From Alkalihalophilus pseudofirmus OF4 (GTDB taxonomy: Bacteria; Bacillota; Bacilli; Bacillales; Bacillaceae_D): DNA of 64,000 bases. Positions 17,769 to 28,157 of the stretch are shown here, piece after piece. Both the position numbers and the translations under genes were made by a program. The notes under the pieces are model-generated. The model was not told the origin of the DNA. It ran no database searches and saw only the letters and a program-made list of their open reading frames with translations. The stretch is from NCBI RefSeq assembly GCF_000005825.2, contig NC_013791.2:930001-994000 (forward strand), in the 5' to 3' direction. How positions within the stretch are numbered: the stretch's first letter is position 1; the number at the start of each line of letters is the position of its first letter.

Positions 17769-18974
17769 CTAGGCTCTCATTTGCTCTGAAGCGTGCTGGA
17801 ATACAAATTGATTTCGACCTGCAAATAAACCAAAACTCATCATTGCAACAGAGAGCATAATAAAAAGTAAGATAGCTGGAGAAGGAGTAAGAAATAGATC
17901 TAGTAATAATCCCATGCCAATCGGTCCTAAAGCAGCTAGTAAATACCCGGCAGATTGAGCCATTCCAGATAAACTAGCAGCATCATATGCGCTCTCAGAT
18001 CTTAGGCCGAATAAGGTTAAGGCAAGACTTATACCGGCCCCTTGAGCTATCCCTATGAGTACAATAGAAAGACTAAGAAGCCCGATCCCACCACCAATAT
18101 AGAGCCCGATGAACCCTGATACATAGAGGAGAGCAATACCTACAACCAACCCTCGTTGGTCTCTAAAGCGACCGGCATAGATTGGGACTAGTAAAGTTGC
18201 AGGCAGTCCTGCTAACTGCGTTAGTGTTAGCATCCAGCCGGCAGTTGTTACTTCAACTCCTTGACTGATTAATATATCTGGTACCCAAGCAATAATACAA
18301 TAGAAAATACATGATTGAAATCCCATAAAAAATGTGACCTGCCAAGCTAGTTTTGAAGACCAGATTGAGCGTTTGCTATAAGGCACTGGCTTCGCTTTAT
18401 TTTGAGTTCGAAGCTGTGGGAGCCAAAATAGTAACGCTAGCCCTGACAAGACAGCCCACACACTTAACGACTTTTCCCATCCCAGATTTAATCCATAAGC
18501 TAGCGGGATACTTAAGCCTGAAGCAAGAGCAGCTAGTGTACCCATAGAAGTTGTGTAAAGACCTGTCATTAAGCCAAATTTAGATGGAAACTTATCTTTT
18601 ACTATGGCTGGGATTAACACATTGCAAATAGCAATACCTAATCCTAATAATGCTGTACCAATAAATAAAGTAGCTACCATTCCTGTAGAACGTACCAATA
18701 TACCTATCGTCAGAATAAATAAAGCAATGAAGACCGTGCGCTCATTCCCGATTTTTAAACCGATTCTAGGTGCAATTGTTGAGAAGATTGCAAAAGCAAG
18801 TAAAGGCAGAGTAGTAATTATTCCTATTGAGCTGTTAGTCAAATTCGTGGCAATTCGAATATCACCAATTAAAGGACCGACAGCTGTAATAGATGAACGG
18901 AGGTTAAACGCAACTAAAACAATTCCAATTAAAAAAAGGATTGTTTTAAAGGAAAGGGGAGATTTTTTACTCAT
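17769..18974 (-). CDS. MFS transporter, CynX/NimT family
   Basis: A 401-residue major-facilitator protein with 12 predicted membrane helices. The N-terminus (NLRSSITAVGPLIGDI) is the signature of the CynX/NimT group (cyanate permease, 2-nitroimidazole transporter, YycB). It starts at ATG after CTGGAG. It sits 26 nt downstream of an IclR gene on the same strand and next to aromatic catabolism genes, so import or export of an aromatic acid is possible, but the family is functionally diverse. Confidence 0.85.
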   Translation of the reverse strand: MSKKSPLSFKTILFLIGIVLVAFNLRSSITAVGPLIGDIRIATNLTNSSIGIITTLPLLAFAIFSTIAPRIGLKIGNERTVFIALFILTIGILVRSTGMVATLFIGTALLGLGIAICNVLIPAIVKDKFPSKFGLMTGLYTTSMGTLAALASGLSIPLAYGLNLGWEKSLSVWAVLSGLALLFWLPQLRTQNKAKPVPYSKRSIWSSKLAWQVTFFMGFQSCIFYCIIAWVPDILISQGVEVTTAGWMLTLTQLAGLPATLLVPIYAGRFRDQRGLVVGIALLYVSGFIGLYIGGGIGLLSLSIVLIGIAQGAGISLALTLFGLRSESAYDAASLSGMAQSAGYLLAALGPIGMGLLLDLFLTPSPAILLFIMLSVAMMSFGLFAGRNQFVFQHASEQMRA

Positions 18975-18999
18975 AGATACTCCAGTCTAAGCATGTTAT

Positions 19000-19782
19000 T
19001 TATGCTTTAGTTTTATTGAAAGAAAGATTTTCTATAGTGCTGGCTGCTCTCTTTACCAATGTACATAGGGAGTCCAATTTTAATTGAGTTATTCTTGAAG
19101 TAGGACCGGCAATACTTACTGAAGCATTTACGATTCCTTGCCCGCTTTTTATAGGTGCTGCAATCGAAGTTACGCCTTTATGCATTTCTTCATGACTGAC
19201 TGCATATCCTTGTTTTTTTATAGTAGATAATTGTTGCTTAAGGATCTTGGGATTTGTAATCGTATATTCTGTATAGCGTGTGAGGTCTTGGTTAACGATG
19301 CAATCTATTTTAGCTTTACTTTGAAACGCAAGAATTACCTGTCCAGAACTTGTGCAATGGATGGGGTTTTGTCTGCCTGCATGAGAAAGCAGATGAACGG
19401 GGTGCTCTGAGTCAATTTTATATAGGTAAACGACCTTATTACCTTTTAATATGGCGATATGGGCAGTTTCTCCAGTAGTTTCTGTTAAGTTCTCTAATAT
19501 AGGGACGGCTGTCTGGTAGAGTTTATATTTAGCTAGAAAGAGGTTGCCCATTGATAGAATAGATGAAGCTGGTCTGAAACATTTTGATATAGGATCTTTA
19601 ACTAAGAAGCCATTATTCATTAGAGTATGAACTAGTCTGTGGGCAGTACTTGTCGCTACGTTTAATCTTTCAGCAATCTCTGATAAGTTAAGTTCTGGTT
19701 CATCTAAACTAAATAAATTCAATAAACGTAAAGCGTTTCTAAACGATGAATAAGAATGATTATTTAAAGCCTTATATCTCAT
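19000..19782 (-). CDS. IclR-family transcriptional regulator (paralog 1)
   Basis: An IclR regulator, about 260 residues. The start is taken at 19782 because AGGGGGAGG lies 4 nt before that ATG; a further in-frame ATG at 19800 overlaps the preceding gene. The winged helix is at about 15-75 (NLSEIAERLNVATSTAHRLV) and the GAF-like effector domain at 80-255, with SCHEEM-like region AVSHEEMHKGVTSIAAP. It lies directly downstream of a second IclR gene and upstream of the CynX-like gene. Likely controls aromatic uptake or catabolism; effector unknown. Confidence 0.88.
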   Translation of the reverse strand: MRYKALNNHSYSSFRNALRLLNLFSLDEPELNLSEIAERLNVATSTAHRLVHTLMNNGFLVKDPISKCFRPASSILSMGNLFLAKYKLYQTAVPILENLTETTGETAHIAILKGNKVVYLYKIDSEHPVHLLSHAGRQNPIHCTSSGQVILAFQSKAKIDCIVNQDLTRYTEYTITNPKILKQQLSTIKKQGYAVSHEEMHKGVTSIAAPIKSGQGIVNASVSIAGPTSRITQLKLDSLCTLVKRAASTIENLSFNKTKA

Positions 19783-19796
19783 ATTCCTCCCCCTAC

Positions 19797-20561
19797 TCAT
19801 GAAAAAGTTAGAAAACCTAATTTATCAGAAATTTCATTACTTGCTAGACTAACTTCTCTAATGTAATCGTCAAACTTAATTTGTTTCATCCGATAGAGTG
19901 GGCCTACAATACTCACAGCTGCAATTACTTCTCCAGTAAAATCTCTGACAGGGGCTGCTATACTCACCACTTCATCGAACATTTCATTTACACAAATCGC
20001 GTATCCTTGTTTTTTTATCTCTTTAAGCTGATTTAGTAAAATTTGTTTGTCTGTTACGCTCTTTGGACCGCATTTTACGAGTTCGTAATGGAGGATTTTA
20101 TTAAGCACTTGATCATTTTGATAAGCAAGAATGACTTTCCCAGAACTAGTACAGGTTGCTGGGTTTGTTTTTCCAATAGAAGATAAGAGTTCAATAGGCT
20201 GGCTACATTCAACCTTATGTAAATAAGTGATGTTTGAGTCTTCTAAAATTGAAATATGGGCAGTTTCGTTTACTTTTGCTGCTAAAGTTTCAAGTGCTGG
20301 TTTAGCTTCACTATAAATATCAGAATGGGATGTAATAACTCCGCTCAAACAAAGAACAGAGACTCCTAATTGATATTTCTTACCGTTTTTTTCTAAAAAA
20401 CCTTCCTCTACCAACTCACTTACAAGACGGCTAACGGTACTTTTACTCAAGGACAATTCTTCTGATATTTCTGTTACTCCCCAAGTGGACTTTTCAGTTG
20501 AAAATAGATGCAAAATCATAAGACCGTTATGAACAGATTGCAGAGACTTTTTTGTTTTCAT
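19797..20561 (-). CDS. IclR-family transcriptional regulator (paralog 2)
   Basis: A 254-residue IclR regulator. Helix-turn-helix at about 15-70 (GVTEISEELSLSKSTVSRLV), then the effector domain ending VVSIAAPVRDFTGEVIAAVS. It is divergent from pobA across a 135-bp spacer that holds a cre box, so it is the prime candidate regulator of pobA; IclR-type PobR proteins are known for such genes. It is followed by the next IclR gene with a 14-nt gap. It resembles the IclR protein at 22886-23668 more than the one at 19000. Confidence 0.9.
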   Translation of the reverse strand: MKTKKSLQSVHNGLMILHLFSTEKSTWGVTEISEELSLSKSTVSRLVSELVEEGFLEKNGKKYQLGVSVLCLSGVITSHSDIYSEAKPALETLAAKVNETAHISILEDSNITYLHKVECSQPIELLSSIGKTNPATCTSSGKVILAYQNDQVLNKILHYELVKCGPKSVTDKQILLNQLKEIKKQGYAICVNEMFDEVVSIAAPVRDFTGEVIAAVSIVGPLYRMKQIKFDDYIREVSLASNEISDKLGFLTFS

Positions 20562-20596
20562 GAAAAATCACCCTAATGTATGATGTTTTATTATTT

Positions 20597-20613
20597 GTTT
20601 CACATAAAAGAAA
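20597..20613. promoter_or_regulatory. degenerate IclR-type half-palindrome before pobA
   Basis: GTTT-N9-GAAA has the same arm spacing as the GTTC-N9-GAAC palindromes found elsewhere in this window. It lies midway between the divergent IclR gene and pobA. The arms are weaker, so this is only a candidate. Confidence 0.35.
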
Positions 20614-20662
20614 AAACACATTTTTTTCTGAACATTCTTATAATAACATTTTAATTAAGAAA

Positions 20663-20676
20663 AGTAAGCGTTTACA
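20663..20676 (+). promoter_or_regulatory. cre site before pobA
   Basis: AGTAAGCGTTTACA matches TGWAANCGNTNWCA at 13 of 14 positions. A TATAAT hexamer lies upstream (20639-20644), so CcpA bound here would sit just downstream of the transcription start and block elongation. Confidence 0.75.
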
Positions 20677-20681
20677 AATAA

Positions 20682-21896
<1,215 letters not shown>

Positions 21897-21904
21897 GCAT
21901 AAAA

Positions 21905-21928
21905 AAGGCTACCGTACTTGGTAGCCTT
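21905..21928. terminator. bidirectional terminator after pobA
   Basis: AAGGCTACC / GGTAGCCTT, a perfect 9-bp stem with a 6-nt loop, preceded by an A run. It lies between the ends of pobA and the convergent praH-like gene. Confidence 0.8.
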
Positions 21929-21933
21929 CATTC

Positions 21934-22869
21934 TTATTTAAGGAGGGATTCACCTCCCTTAGCAAATGCTCTTTCAGGAGGCCATGCACTTAAGTCGAAA
22001 GGGTAATCGGATCCTGGAACAATACGGTCTTCGCCAACCATTTTTGCTAGATATTCAAGCGCCGTAGGGTTCCAAAGCACACTATCATACCAAAAGTCTT
22101 TTAAGTATTCAGTTGGTTTTTTCTTAAGTACATTTGAAACAAGAGGCCACTGTTCATACCCTTTATCAAGACGTCCGATTTGATAAGGGAGCAGGCCGCC
22201 TCCATGTGCTAGGAGAATTTTAACTTGGTCATATTGATCAAGAATACCACTTAATAAAAGGTCAGTTGCAGCGATCGTTGTTTCCCAAGGAACACCGATT
22301 AAATTAGGCATCATTCGCTGCTTCAAGCGTGGATCTTCACAGAGTAGTGGGTGAATAAATAGAATGGCTTTTTGATAATTGGCCTCTTCAAAAAAAGGAG
22401 CAAAGCTTGGATCAGACAATAATTTACCGTCCAATCCTGGACCAATAATAGCCCCTTTCAAACCTGAATTCATAGCTTCACGTAAGTTCTGTGCAGCTAG
22501 TCCAGGATGATTAAGAGAAACGGTAGCTAAGCCAGAGAGACCTTCAGGACTGGATTTACACCATTTTGCCAGAGAATAATTGTAAACGGTTGCAAGTTCA
22601 CTCGTCAACTCTGCCGAGAAGTCGTACAAAAACAGTTGAGGTATAGGAGACACAACTGCATGAGTAACACCAATCTTTTCTTTTTCTGCAAGGTAGAGGT
22701 CAGCATCAACAAATTCCCTTTTTAATTCGAAGGCCCATTTATCATTAATTGATAAAAACGCTTCTTTTTCAGGGTTCTTCCTAAGCCATTGAGCATTAAC
22801 AGTTTTCTGATTGTCTGTTATCCAAGTTAATACATCTTCAGGTATGAAATGAGTGTGAAAATCATGCAT
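21934..22869 (-). CDS. praH: amidohydrolase-family decarboxylase, PraH-like (5-carboxy-2-hydroxymuconate-6-semialdehyde decarboxylase)
   Basis: A 311-residue metal-dependent decarboxylase of the ACMSD family. Metal ligands are visible as His-x-His at residues 5 and 7 (HDFHTHF), His in LFIHPL, His in LLAHGGGLLPYQIGRLD and Asp in VPGSDYPFDL. In the protocatechuate 2,3-cleavage pathway, PraH removes the ring carboxyl from 5-carboxy-2-hydroxymuconate-6-semialdehyde to give 2-hydroxymuconate-6-semialdehyde, and no other decarboxylase of this class is present, so this is the natural candidate. Here it is transcribed opposite to the rest of the pathway, 16 nt downstream of the IclR regulator gene. 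Confidence 0.82.
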   Translation of the reverse strand: MHDFHTHFIPEDVLTWITDNQKTVNAQWLRKNPEKEAFLSINDKWAFELKREFVDADLYLAEKEKIGVTHAVVSPIPQLFLYDFSAELTSELATVYNYSLAKWCKSSPEGLSGLATVSLNHPGLAAQNLREAMNSGLKGAIIGPGLDGKLLSDPSFAPFFEEANYQKAILFIHPLLCEDPRLKQRMMPNLIGVPWETTIAATDLLLSGILDQYDQVKILLAHGGGLLPYQIGRLDKGYEQWPLVSNVLKKKPTEYLKDFWYDSVLWNPTALEYLAKMVGEDRIVPGSDYPFDLSAWPPERAFAKGGESLLK

Positions 22870-22885
22870 ACAATCAACTCCTTAA

Positions 22886-23668
22886 TTAGTAGTATCCTCG
22901 GTAACCTAACCTTGCCGATATTTGTTTGCCAGCGTCAATTACTTTTTTTATATGGGAAGGGATTGTGTGCTGATTTAAGCGCTGAATAGGGCCGACTATA
23001 TTAACAGAAGCAATAACATTTCCAGTGTAATCGCGTACTGGCGATGCAATAGAGACAACCCCTTCAAAAATCTCTTCACTGCTCACTGCATAGCCTGATT
23101 GACGGATTTCATCAAGTGTTTCTTTTAATTTCTGAGGATCCGTTATTGTGTACTCAGTAAAAGGCTCTAAACCGTTTTCAATTATTTTATCTACAAAATG
23201 GACATCATTGTAGGCTAACAAAATCTTTCCAGAGCTTGTCGCATAAGAGGGATTTCGTTTTCCGATATGTGTGAAAGCCCGAACATGATGTTTACTCTCT
23301 ACTTTATGTAGATAAATAACATCTAAGCCATCAAGGATCGAAAGGTGAGATGTTTCACCGGTTTTTTCTACAAGATCATTCAGAACTGGCATAGCCTCTT
23401 TATGAATTTCAAAATTAGATGTACACACACTTGCTAGAGAAAGGATTGATAATCCTAAACGATAGCGTTGATTTTCAGGATTCTTCTCCACAAACCCTTC
23501 ACTAGCTAAAGTAGACATAAGGCGGCTGACTGTACTTTTACCAAGTTCTAGGTCTTTTGCTAGATCGGTAATTTTGAGTTCGGGTTCATCCATAGAAAAT
23601 CTTCGTAAAATTCGTAAGGCATTTTTTACCGAGGATAATGTGTAGTCTTTTTTAGCGGTATTTGACAT
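22886..23668 (-). CDS. IclR-family regulator of the pra genes, PraR-like (paralog 3)
   Basis: A 260-residue IclR regulator with the helix-turn-helix at about 20-75 (KITDLAKDLELGKSTVSRLM) and an effector domain ending VVSIASPVRDYTGNVIASVN. It is divergent from praB, and a praR gene of the IclR family represses the pra operon in Paenibacillus JJ-1b, so this is the likely PraR. Two GTTC-N9-GAAC palindromes flank the intergenic region, one next to its own ribosome site. It is probably cotranscribed with the praH-like gene. Confidence 0.9.
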   Translation of the reverse strand: MSNTAKKDYTLSSVKNALRILRRFSMDEPELKITDLAKDLELGKSTVSRLMSTLASEGFVEKNPENQRYRLGLSILSLASVCTSNFEIHKEAMPVLNDLVEKTGETSHLSILDGLDVIYLHKVESKHHVRAFTHIGKRNPSYATSSGKILLAYNDVHFVDKIIENGLEPFTEYTITDPQKLKETLDEIRQSGYAVSSEEIFEGVVSIASPVRDYTGNVIASVNIVGPIQRLNQHTIPSHIKKVIDAGKQISARLGYRGYY

Positions 23669-23680
23669 AAAAACCTCCTT

Positions 23681-23699
23681 TGTTCTTCATATAGGAACA
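23681..23699. promoter_or_regulatory. IclR-type operator palindrome 1 (praR side)
   Basis: TGTTC-N9-GAACA is a perfect 5-bp dyad starting 12 nt upstream of the IclR start codon. It fits autoregulation. Confidence 0.65.
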
Positions 23700-23785
23700 T
23701 AGTTCTTTTATAAAATGTAAATTCACTATATCATAACGTTTAATAAAATTGAATAATCAAAAAATTAAATAAAAAAATTTAATAT

Positions 23786-23804
23786 TGTTCCATATGAAAG
23801 AACT
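23786..23804. promoter_or_regulatory. IclR-type operator palindrome 2 (praB side)
   Basis: TGTTC-N9-GAACT, with a 4-bp perfect core GTTC/GAAC and the same 9-bp spacing as palindrome 1. It lies 76 nt before praB. Confidence 0.65.
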
Positions 23805-23879
23805 ATGATGTTTTATAAGGTACAAAAACTGAGTATGCTTAAAATATAAAACGATCTTAATTTACTGGAGGAATATATT

Positions 23880-25343
23880 ATGAAAACAGTTACTACTGCT
23901 ACTGGTATTGATTGCAAGCACTTTATCAATGGTCGCTACATGGATTCGATTAATAACAAAACATTTTCAAATACAAACCCTGCGACTGAGGATGTATTAG
24001 GTACAGTTGCTGAAGGTGGAAAAGAAGAAATTAACCTTGCCGTCACATCAGCAAGAAGAGCGCTGAATGGACGTTGGAAAACGATGCCTCTGACTGAACG
24101 TTCTCAAATTTTACGCAAAGTAGGGGATCTGATCTTAGAAAGAAAAGATGAACTTGCACGTCTAGAATCATTAGATACAGGAAAGCCCATTTGGTTATCA
24201 AGCTCAATAGATATTCCTCGTGCAGCTTATAATTTTCATTTCTTTGCAGATTACATGACGACAATGGGGACAGAAGCATATCAGCATGATGACCTTGCTA
24301 TTAACTATTCTGTTCGTAAGCCAGTTGGAGTTGTAGGGCTGATCAATCCATGGAATCTTCCTTTATTATTATTAACTTGGAAACTTGCACCATGTCTTGC
24401 TGCAGGAAATACAGCGGTAATGAAGCCAGCTGAGTGGACACCTATGACGGCTACGATTCTAGCGGAAATTTGTAAAGAGGCAGGAGTTCCAGACGGTGTG
24501 GTGAATGTAGTACATGGATTTGGACCGGATTCCGCAGGTGCTGCACTAACTGAACATCCTGATGTAGATGCAATTACATTTACTGGTGAAACGTCCACTG
24601 GAACAGCAATTATGAAAGCGGCTGCCAATTCTCTTAAGAAGCTTTCATATGAACTTGGCGGGAAAAATCCCAATATAATTTTTGCAGATTCAGATCTAGA
24701 TGAAGTGTTAGAAACAACAATTAAATCTAGCTTTATTAATCAAGGTCAAGTGTGTTTATGTGGATCAAGAATTTATGTGGAAAGACCGGCTTACGATGAA
24801 TTTGTAGAGAAATTTGTGGCAAAAACGAAGGAATTGGTAATCGGTGATCCTTTTGATGAAAAAACAAAAGTGGGTGCAATGATCGGAAAAGAACATTATG
24901 AACGTGTTCTTAGCTATTTAGATCTTGCCCGTGAAGAAGGCGGAAAAATAGAAATTGGTGGAGGAAGACCTGAAGGATTTGATAAAGGGTATTTCATTCA
25001 ACCAACGATCATCACAGGTCTTGACCGTAATACTAGGTGTGTACGGGAAGAAATCTTTGGTCCTGTTGTAACAGTTATCCCATTTGATCTTGAAGATGAA
25101 GTTGTTGCACAAGTGAATGAATCTCATTACGGATTAAGTGCTTCCATTTGGACGAATGACTTGCGACGGGCTCACAGAGTAGCAAATGAAATTGAGGCGG
25201 GTATTATTTGGGTTAATACATGGTTTTTAAGAGACTTGCGTACACCATTTGGCGGAATGAAGCAAAGTGGGATCGGCCGTGAAGGCGGCATGCATAGTTT
25301 TGAGTTTTACAGTGAATTAAAAAATATATGTATCAAACTTTAA
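23880..25343 (+). CDS. praB: 2-hydroxymuconate-6-semialdehyde dehydrogenase
   Basis: A 487-residue aldehyde dehydrogenase converting 2-hydroxymuconate semialdehyde to 2-hydroxymuconate with NAD. Catalytic Glu lies in SYELGGKNPNI and nucleophilic Cys in INQGQVCLCGSR (about 290). The NAD site includes ITFTGETSTGTAIM. The Arg-rich LRDLRTPFGGMKQSG near the end and IWVNTWFLRDL are typical of the HMSDH clade (DmpC, XylG, PraB). It leads the seven-gene operon and has a good ribosome site (GGAGG). Identity as HMSDH is backed by all the following genes of the meta pathway. Confidence 0.92.
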   Translation: MKTVTTATGIDCKHFINGRYMDSINNKTFSNTNPATEDVLGTVAEGGKEEINLAVTSARRALNGRWKTMPLTERSQILRKVGDLILERKDELARLESLDTGKPIWLSSSIDIPRAAYNFHFFADYMTTMGTEAYQHDDLAINYSVRKPVGVVGLINPWNLPLLLLTWKLAPCLAAGNTAVMKPAEWTPMTATILAEICKEAGVPDGVVNVVHGFGPDSAGAALTEHPDVDAITFTGETSTGTAIMKAAANSLKKLSYELGGKNPNIIFADSDLDEVLETTIKSSFINQGQVCLCGSRIYVERPAYDEFVEKFVAKTKELVIGDPFDEKTKVGAMIGKEHYERVLSYLDLAREEGGKIEIGGGRPEGFDKGYFIQPTIITGLDRNTRCVREEIFGPVVTVIPFDLEDEVVAQVNESHYGLSASIWTNDLRRAHRVANEIEAGIIWVNTWFLRDLRTPFGGMKQSGIGREGGMHSFEFYSELKNICIKL

Positions 25344-25355
25344 GGAGGCTTCTTG

Positions 25356-26135
25356 ATGAGTTCAACAGTCGAATATGCTAACCAATTGCTTCAAGCTGAG
25401 AAAAATAGAGCAGGGATTGCTGCCTTAACCGAGCAGAACCCATCATTTTCAACAGAAGATGCTTATGCTGTTCAATTAGAGATTATCAAACAAAAAACAG
25501 AAAATGGGCAGACGATTGTTGGTAAAAAAATTGGCCTGACATCAGTGGCGATGCAAAAGCTATTAGGGGTAGATGAGCCTGATTACGGCCATCTCTTAAA
25601 TGAGATGGTTGTAGAGAATGGGGGCGAGCTTTCATTTGGGAAAGTAATGCAGCCAAAAGTTGAGGGTGAAATTGCTTTTATTTTAAAAGAAGACCTTAAA
25701 GGACCTAACGTCACTGCTCTTGATGTAGTTCTAGCTACTGATTATGTACTCCCCGCCTTAGAAATTGTTGATAGCAGAGTGAAAGATTGGAAGATTAAAT
25801 TACAAGATACAATTGCGGATAATGCCTCATGCGGACAATACGTTTTAGGCGGTAAACCAGTTACTCTCGATCAAGTAGACCTTTCACAGCTTGGTATGGT
25901 GTTAATGAAAAATGGTGAAATCGTTAATACGGGAGTAGGAGCTGCTGTCATGGGTCATCCGGCAAATTGTGTAGCTTGGCTGGCGAATAAATTAAGTGAA
26001 TATGATATTTCTTTAAAAGCTGGAGAAGTGATTTTATCTGGAGCATTATCCGCAGCTGTAAATGCGGAACCAGGAGATACTTTTACAGCTAAATTAGCCC
26101 ATTTAGGTGAAGTTTCAATAAGCTTCTCTTCCTAA
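25356..26135 (+). CDS. praE: 2-oxopent-4-enoate (2-hydroxypenta-2,4-dienoate) hydratase
   Basis: A 259-residue member of the MhpD/DmpE hydratase family (FAA-hydrolase fold). I chose the ATG at 25356, 8 nt after AAGGAGG. It is told apart from its decarboxylase paralog downstream by GKKIGLTSVAMQKLLGVDEP, the QPKVEGEIAFIL segment and VDSRVKDWKIKLQDTIADNASC, which match MhpD. Acidic metal ligands lie in VEGEIAF and the LEIVDSR stretch. It adds water to 2-hydroxypenta-2,4-dienoate to make 4-hydroxy-2-oxovalerate. Confidence 0.9.
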   Translation: MSSTVEYANQLLQAEKNRAGIAALTEQNPSFSTEDAYAVQLEIIKQKTENGQTIVGKKIGLTSVAMQKLLGVDEPDYGHLLNEMVVENGGELSFGKVMQPKVEGEIAFILKEDLKGPNVTALDVVLATDYVLPALEIVDSRVKDWKIKLQDTIADNASCGQYVLGGKPVTLDQVDLSQLGMVLMKNGEIVNTGVGAAVMGHPANCVAWLANKLSEYDISLKAGEVILSGALSAAVNAEPGDTFTAKLAHLGEVSISFSS

Positions 26136-26156
26136 TTAACAGTAAAGGAGATTCAT

Positions 26157-27047
26157 ATGAGTAAAATAAATGTAGCGATTATAGGGACCGGTAATATAGG
26201 AACAGATTTAATGTTGAAATTAGAACGCTCAGACACATTAGAATTAAAAGCATTGATTGGAATTGATCCTGAATCAGATGGTGTTTTTCGTGCGATTGAA
26301 CGCGGTTACCAAACCTTTACGCACGGTTTAGAAGATTTCTTGCAATCTAATGGGGAGATGGCTGATATCTTTTTTGATGCGACATCAGCCAAAGCTCACG
26401 TTCGACATGCCAAATTATTAAAAGAAGCAGGCAAACAAGTACTAGACTTAACACCGGCTGCACGCGGGCCATTTGTTGTTCCCCCAGTTAATTTAGATTC
26501 AAATTTAGATGTGCCGAATATTAATCTAATTACATGCGGAGGTCAGGCAACAATTCCGATGGTTCATGCTGTAAATCGAATCTCGCCAGTTGAGTATGCT
26601 GAAATTGTAGCTACGATCTCTAGTAAAAGTGCGGGGCCGGGAACAAGAGCTAACATTGATGAATTTACCCAAACGACTAAGCGAGGGATTGAAGAAATTG
26701 GAGGGGCTAAACAAGGGAAGGCTATTATTATTTTAAATCCAGCAGAGCCTCCGATTTTAATGAGAGATACGGTATATGCGGTTGTTGAAGAAGGCAAGCT
26801 CAATAAAGAGAAAATAAAGGAATCTGTTAATCAAATGGTTACAAGTGTCCAATCATATGTGCCAGGTTACCGTTTGAGGTCTGAGCCGATATTTGAGGGA
26901 AATCGAGTAACAATCTTTTTAGAGGTAGAAGGAGCAGGTGATTATTTACCTGAATACTCTGGGAACTTAGATATTATGACTGCAGCAGCTGTAAAAGTGG
27001 CTGAAGAACTTGCTTTGAATAAACTTAATAATTCCGCTGTTCTATAA
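26157..27047 (+). CDS. mhpF: acetaldehyde dehydrogenase (acylating)
   Basis: A 296-residue CoA-acylating acetaldehyde dehydrogenase (MhpF/DmpF family). NAD-binding motif [13 protein letters not shown] at the N-terminus, catalytic Cys in [13 protein letters not shown] (about 127) and [15 protein letters not shown] are diagnostic. It forms a channelling complex with the aldolase encoded next, turning acetaldehyde into acetyl-CoA. In the praEGF naming it corresponds to one of praF or praG. Confidence 0.95.
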   Translation: MSKINVAIIGTGNIGTDLMLKLERSDTLELKALIGIDPESDGVFRAIERGYQTFTHGLEDFLQSNGEMADIFFDATSAKAHVRHAKLLKEAGKQVLDLTPAARGPFVVPPVNLDSNLDVPNINLITCGGQATIPMVHAVNRISPVEYAEIVATISSKSAGPGTRANIDEFTQTTKRGIEEIGGAKQGKAIIILNPAEPPILMRDTVYAVVEEGKLNKEKIKESVNQMVTSVQSYVPGYRLRSEPIFEGNRVTIFLEVEGAGDYLPEYSGNLDIMTAAAVKVAEELALNKLNNSAVL

Positions 27048-27119
27048 AATGATCCTTGGTACTGTAATCTATTAAATCGTCTTATGAAAGAACTCTTATT
27101 ATAGAAGGGAAAGGGTAAG

Positions 27120-28145
27120 ATGGCAAAGAATCGAGATCTCTATATAACAGAAGTTGCCTTGCGTGATGGAAGCCATGCGATCGGTCACCAATATACGGTT
27201 GAACAAGTAATGAGTGTAGCGCGTTCACTCGATCAAGCAGGGGTTCCATATATTGAAGTGGCACACGGAGACGGCTTAGGCGGTTCTTCTGAGCAATACG
27301 GACGCTCTAGAACAAATGAAATGAGTTTAATTGAAGCTGCTGCTTCAGTTTGTACTGATACTAAAATAGCCGTTTTATTAATACCAGGAATCGGTACAAA
27401 AAATGAATTAAAAGAAGCAGCTGAGCTTGGTGCAAAAATGGCGCGGGTTGCAACACATGTCACAGAAGCAGATGTTTCTCCTCAACATATTCAACTGGCA
27501 AAAGAATTAGGCTTGGAGACTGTTGGCTTTTTAATGATGTCACATATGGCGCCTGTTAACAAATTAGTTGAGCAAGCAAAACTAATGGAAAGCTATGGCG
27601 CTGATACGGTGTATGTGGTTGATTCAGCTGGTGCCTTTTTACCAAACGAGGTTCGTGAACGTATTAAAGCTCTTAGACAAAGTCTTTCTATTAATATTGG
27701 CTTTCATGCCCATAATAATTTGTCGCTTGCTATGGCTAATACGCTAGTAGCAATTGAAGAAGGGGCCACACGAATTGATGGTAGTGTGAGATGTTTAGGC
27801 GCTGGTGCTGGTAATACGCAAACTGAAGTGTTGGTGGCTATACTCGATCGCATGGGAATAAATACTGGTATTGATTTATATGAGATGATGGATTTAGCAG
27901 AAAATATTGTAGCCCCAATCTTGCCAAAGCCCCAAGAAATTACTAGAGACAGTCTAGTGATGGGGTATGCAGGGGTCTATTCTAGCTTTTTATTACACGC
28001 CCAAAGAGCAGCTAAGCATTTTCACCTTGATGCTCGTGATATTTTAATTGAACTCGGGAAAAGAAAAGTCGTTGGCGGTCAAGAGGATATGATTTTAGAT
28101 GTAGCAGCAGAAATTGCTAATAAACAAAAAAGCCTTAAGGTTTGA
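27120..28145 (+). CDS. mhpE: 4-hydroxy-2-oxovalerate aldolase
   Basis: A 341-residue class II pyruvate aldolase (DmpG/MhpE, HMGL-like barrel). The N-terminal metal-site motif is VALRDGSHAIGHQYT, with the metal-ligand pair in GFHAHNNLSLA; the C-terminal DmpG communication domain starts about residue 270. It splits 4-hydroxy-2-oxovalerate into pyruvate and acetaldehyde. The 72-nt gap before it is the largest inside the operon and includes a TTATGAAAGAACTCTT element that resembles one arm of the IclR palindromes. Confidence 0.95.
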   Translation: MAKNRDLYITEVALRDGSHAIGHQYTVEQVMSVARSLDQAGVPYIEVAHGDGLGGSSEQYGRSRTNEMSLIEAAASVCTDTKIAVLLIPGIGTKNELKEAAELGAKMARVATHVTEADVSPQHIQLAKELGLETVGFLMMSHMAPVNKLVEQAKLMESYGADTVYVVDSAGAFLPNEVRERIKALRQSLSINIGFHAHNNLSLAMANTLVAIEEGATRIDGSVRCLGAGAGNTQTEVLVAILDRMGINTGIDLYEMMDLAENIVAPILPKPQEITRDSLVMGYAGVYSSFLLHAQRAAKHFHLDARDILIELGKRKVVGGQEDMILDVAAEIANKQKSLKV

Positions 28146-28157
28146 TAGGGGGAGCAT

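Noticed and set aside
27077-27093. Possible fourth IclR palindrome before the aldolase gene
   Set aside because: Only the GAAAGAAC arm is present; the left arm does not fit GTTC at the 9-bp spacing.
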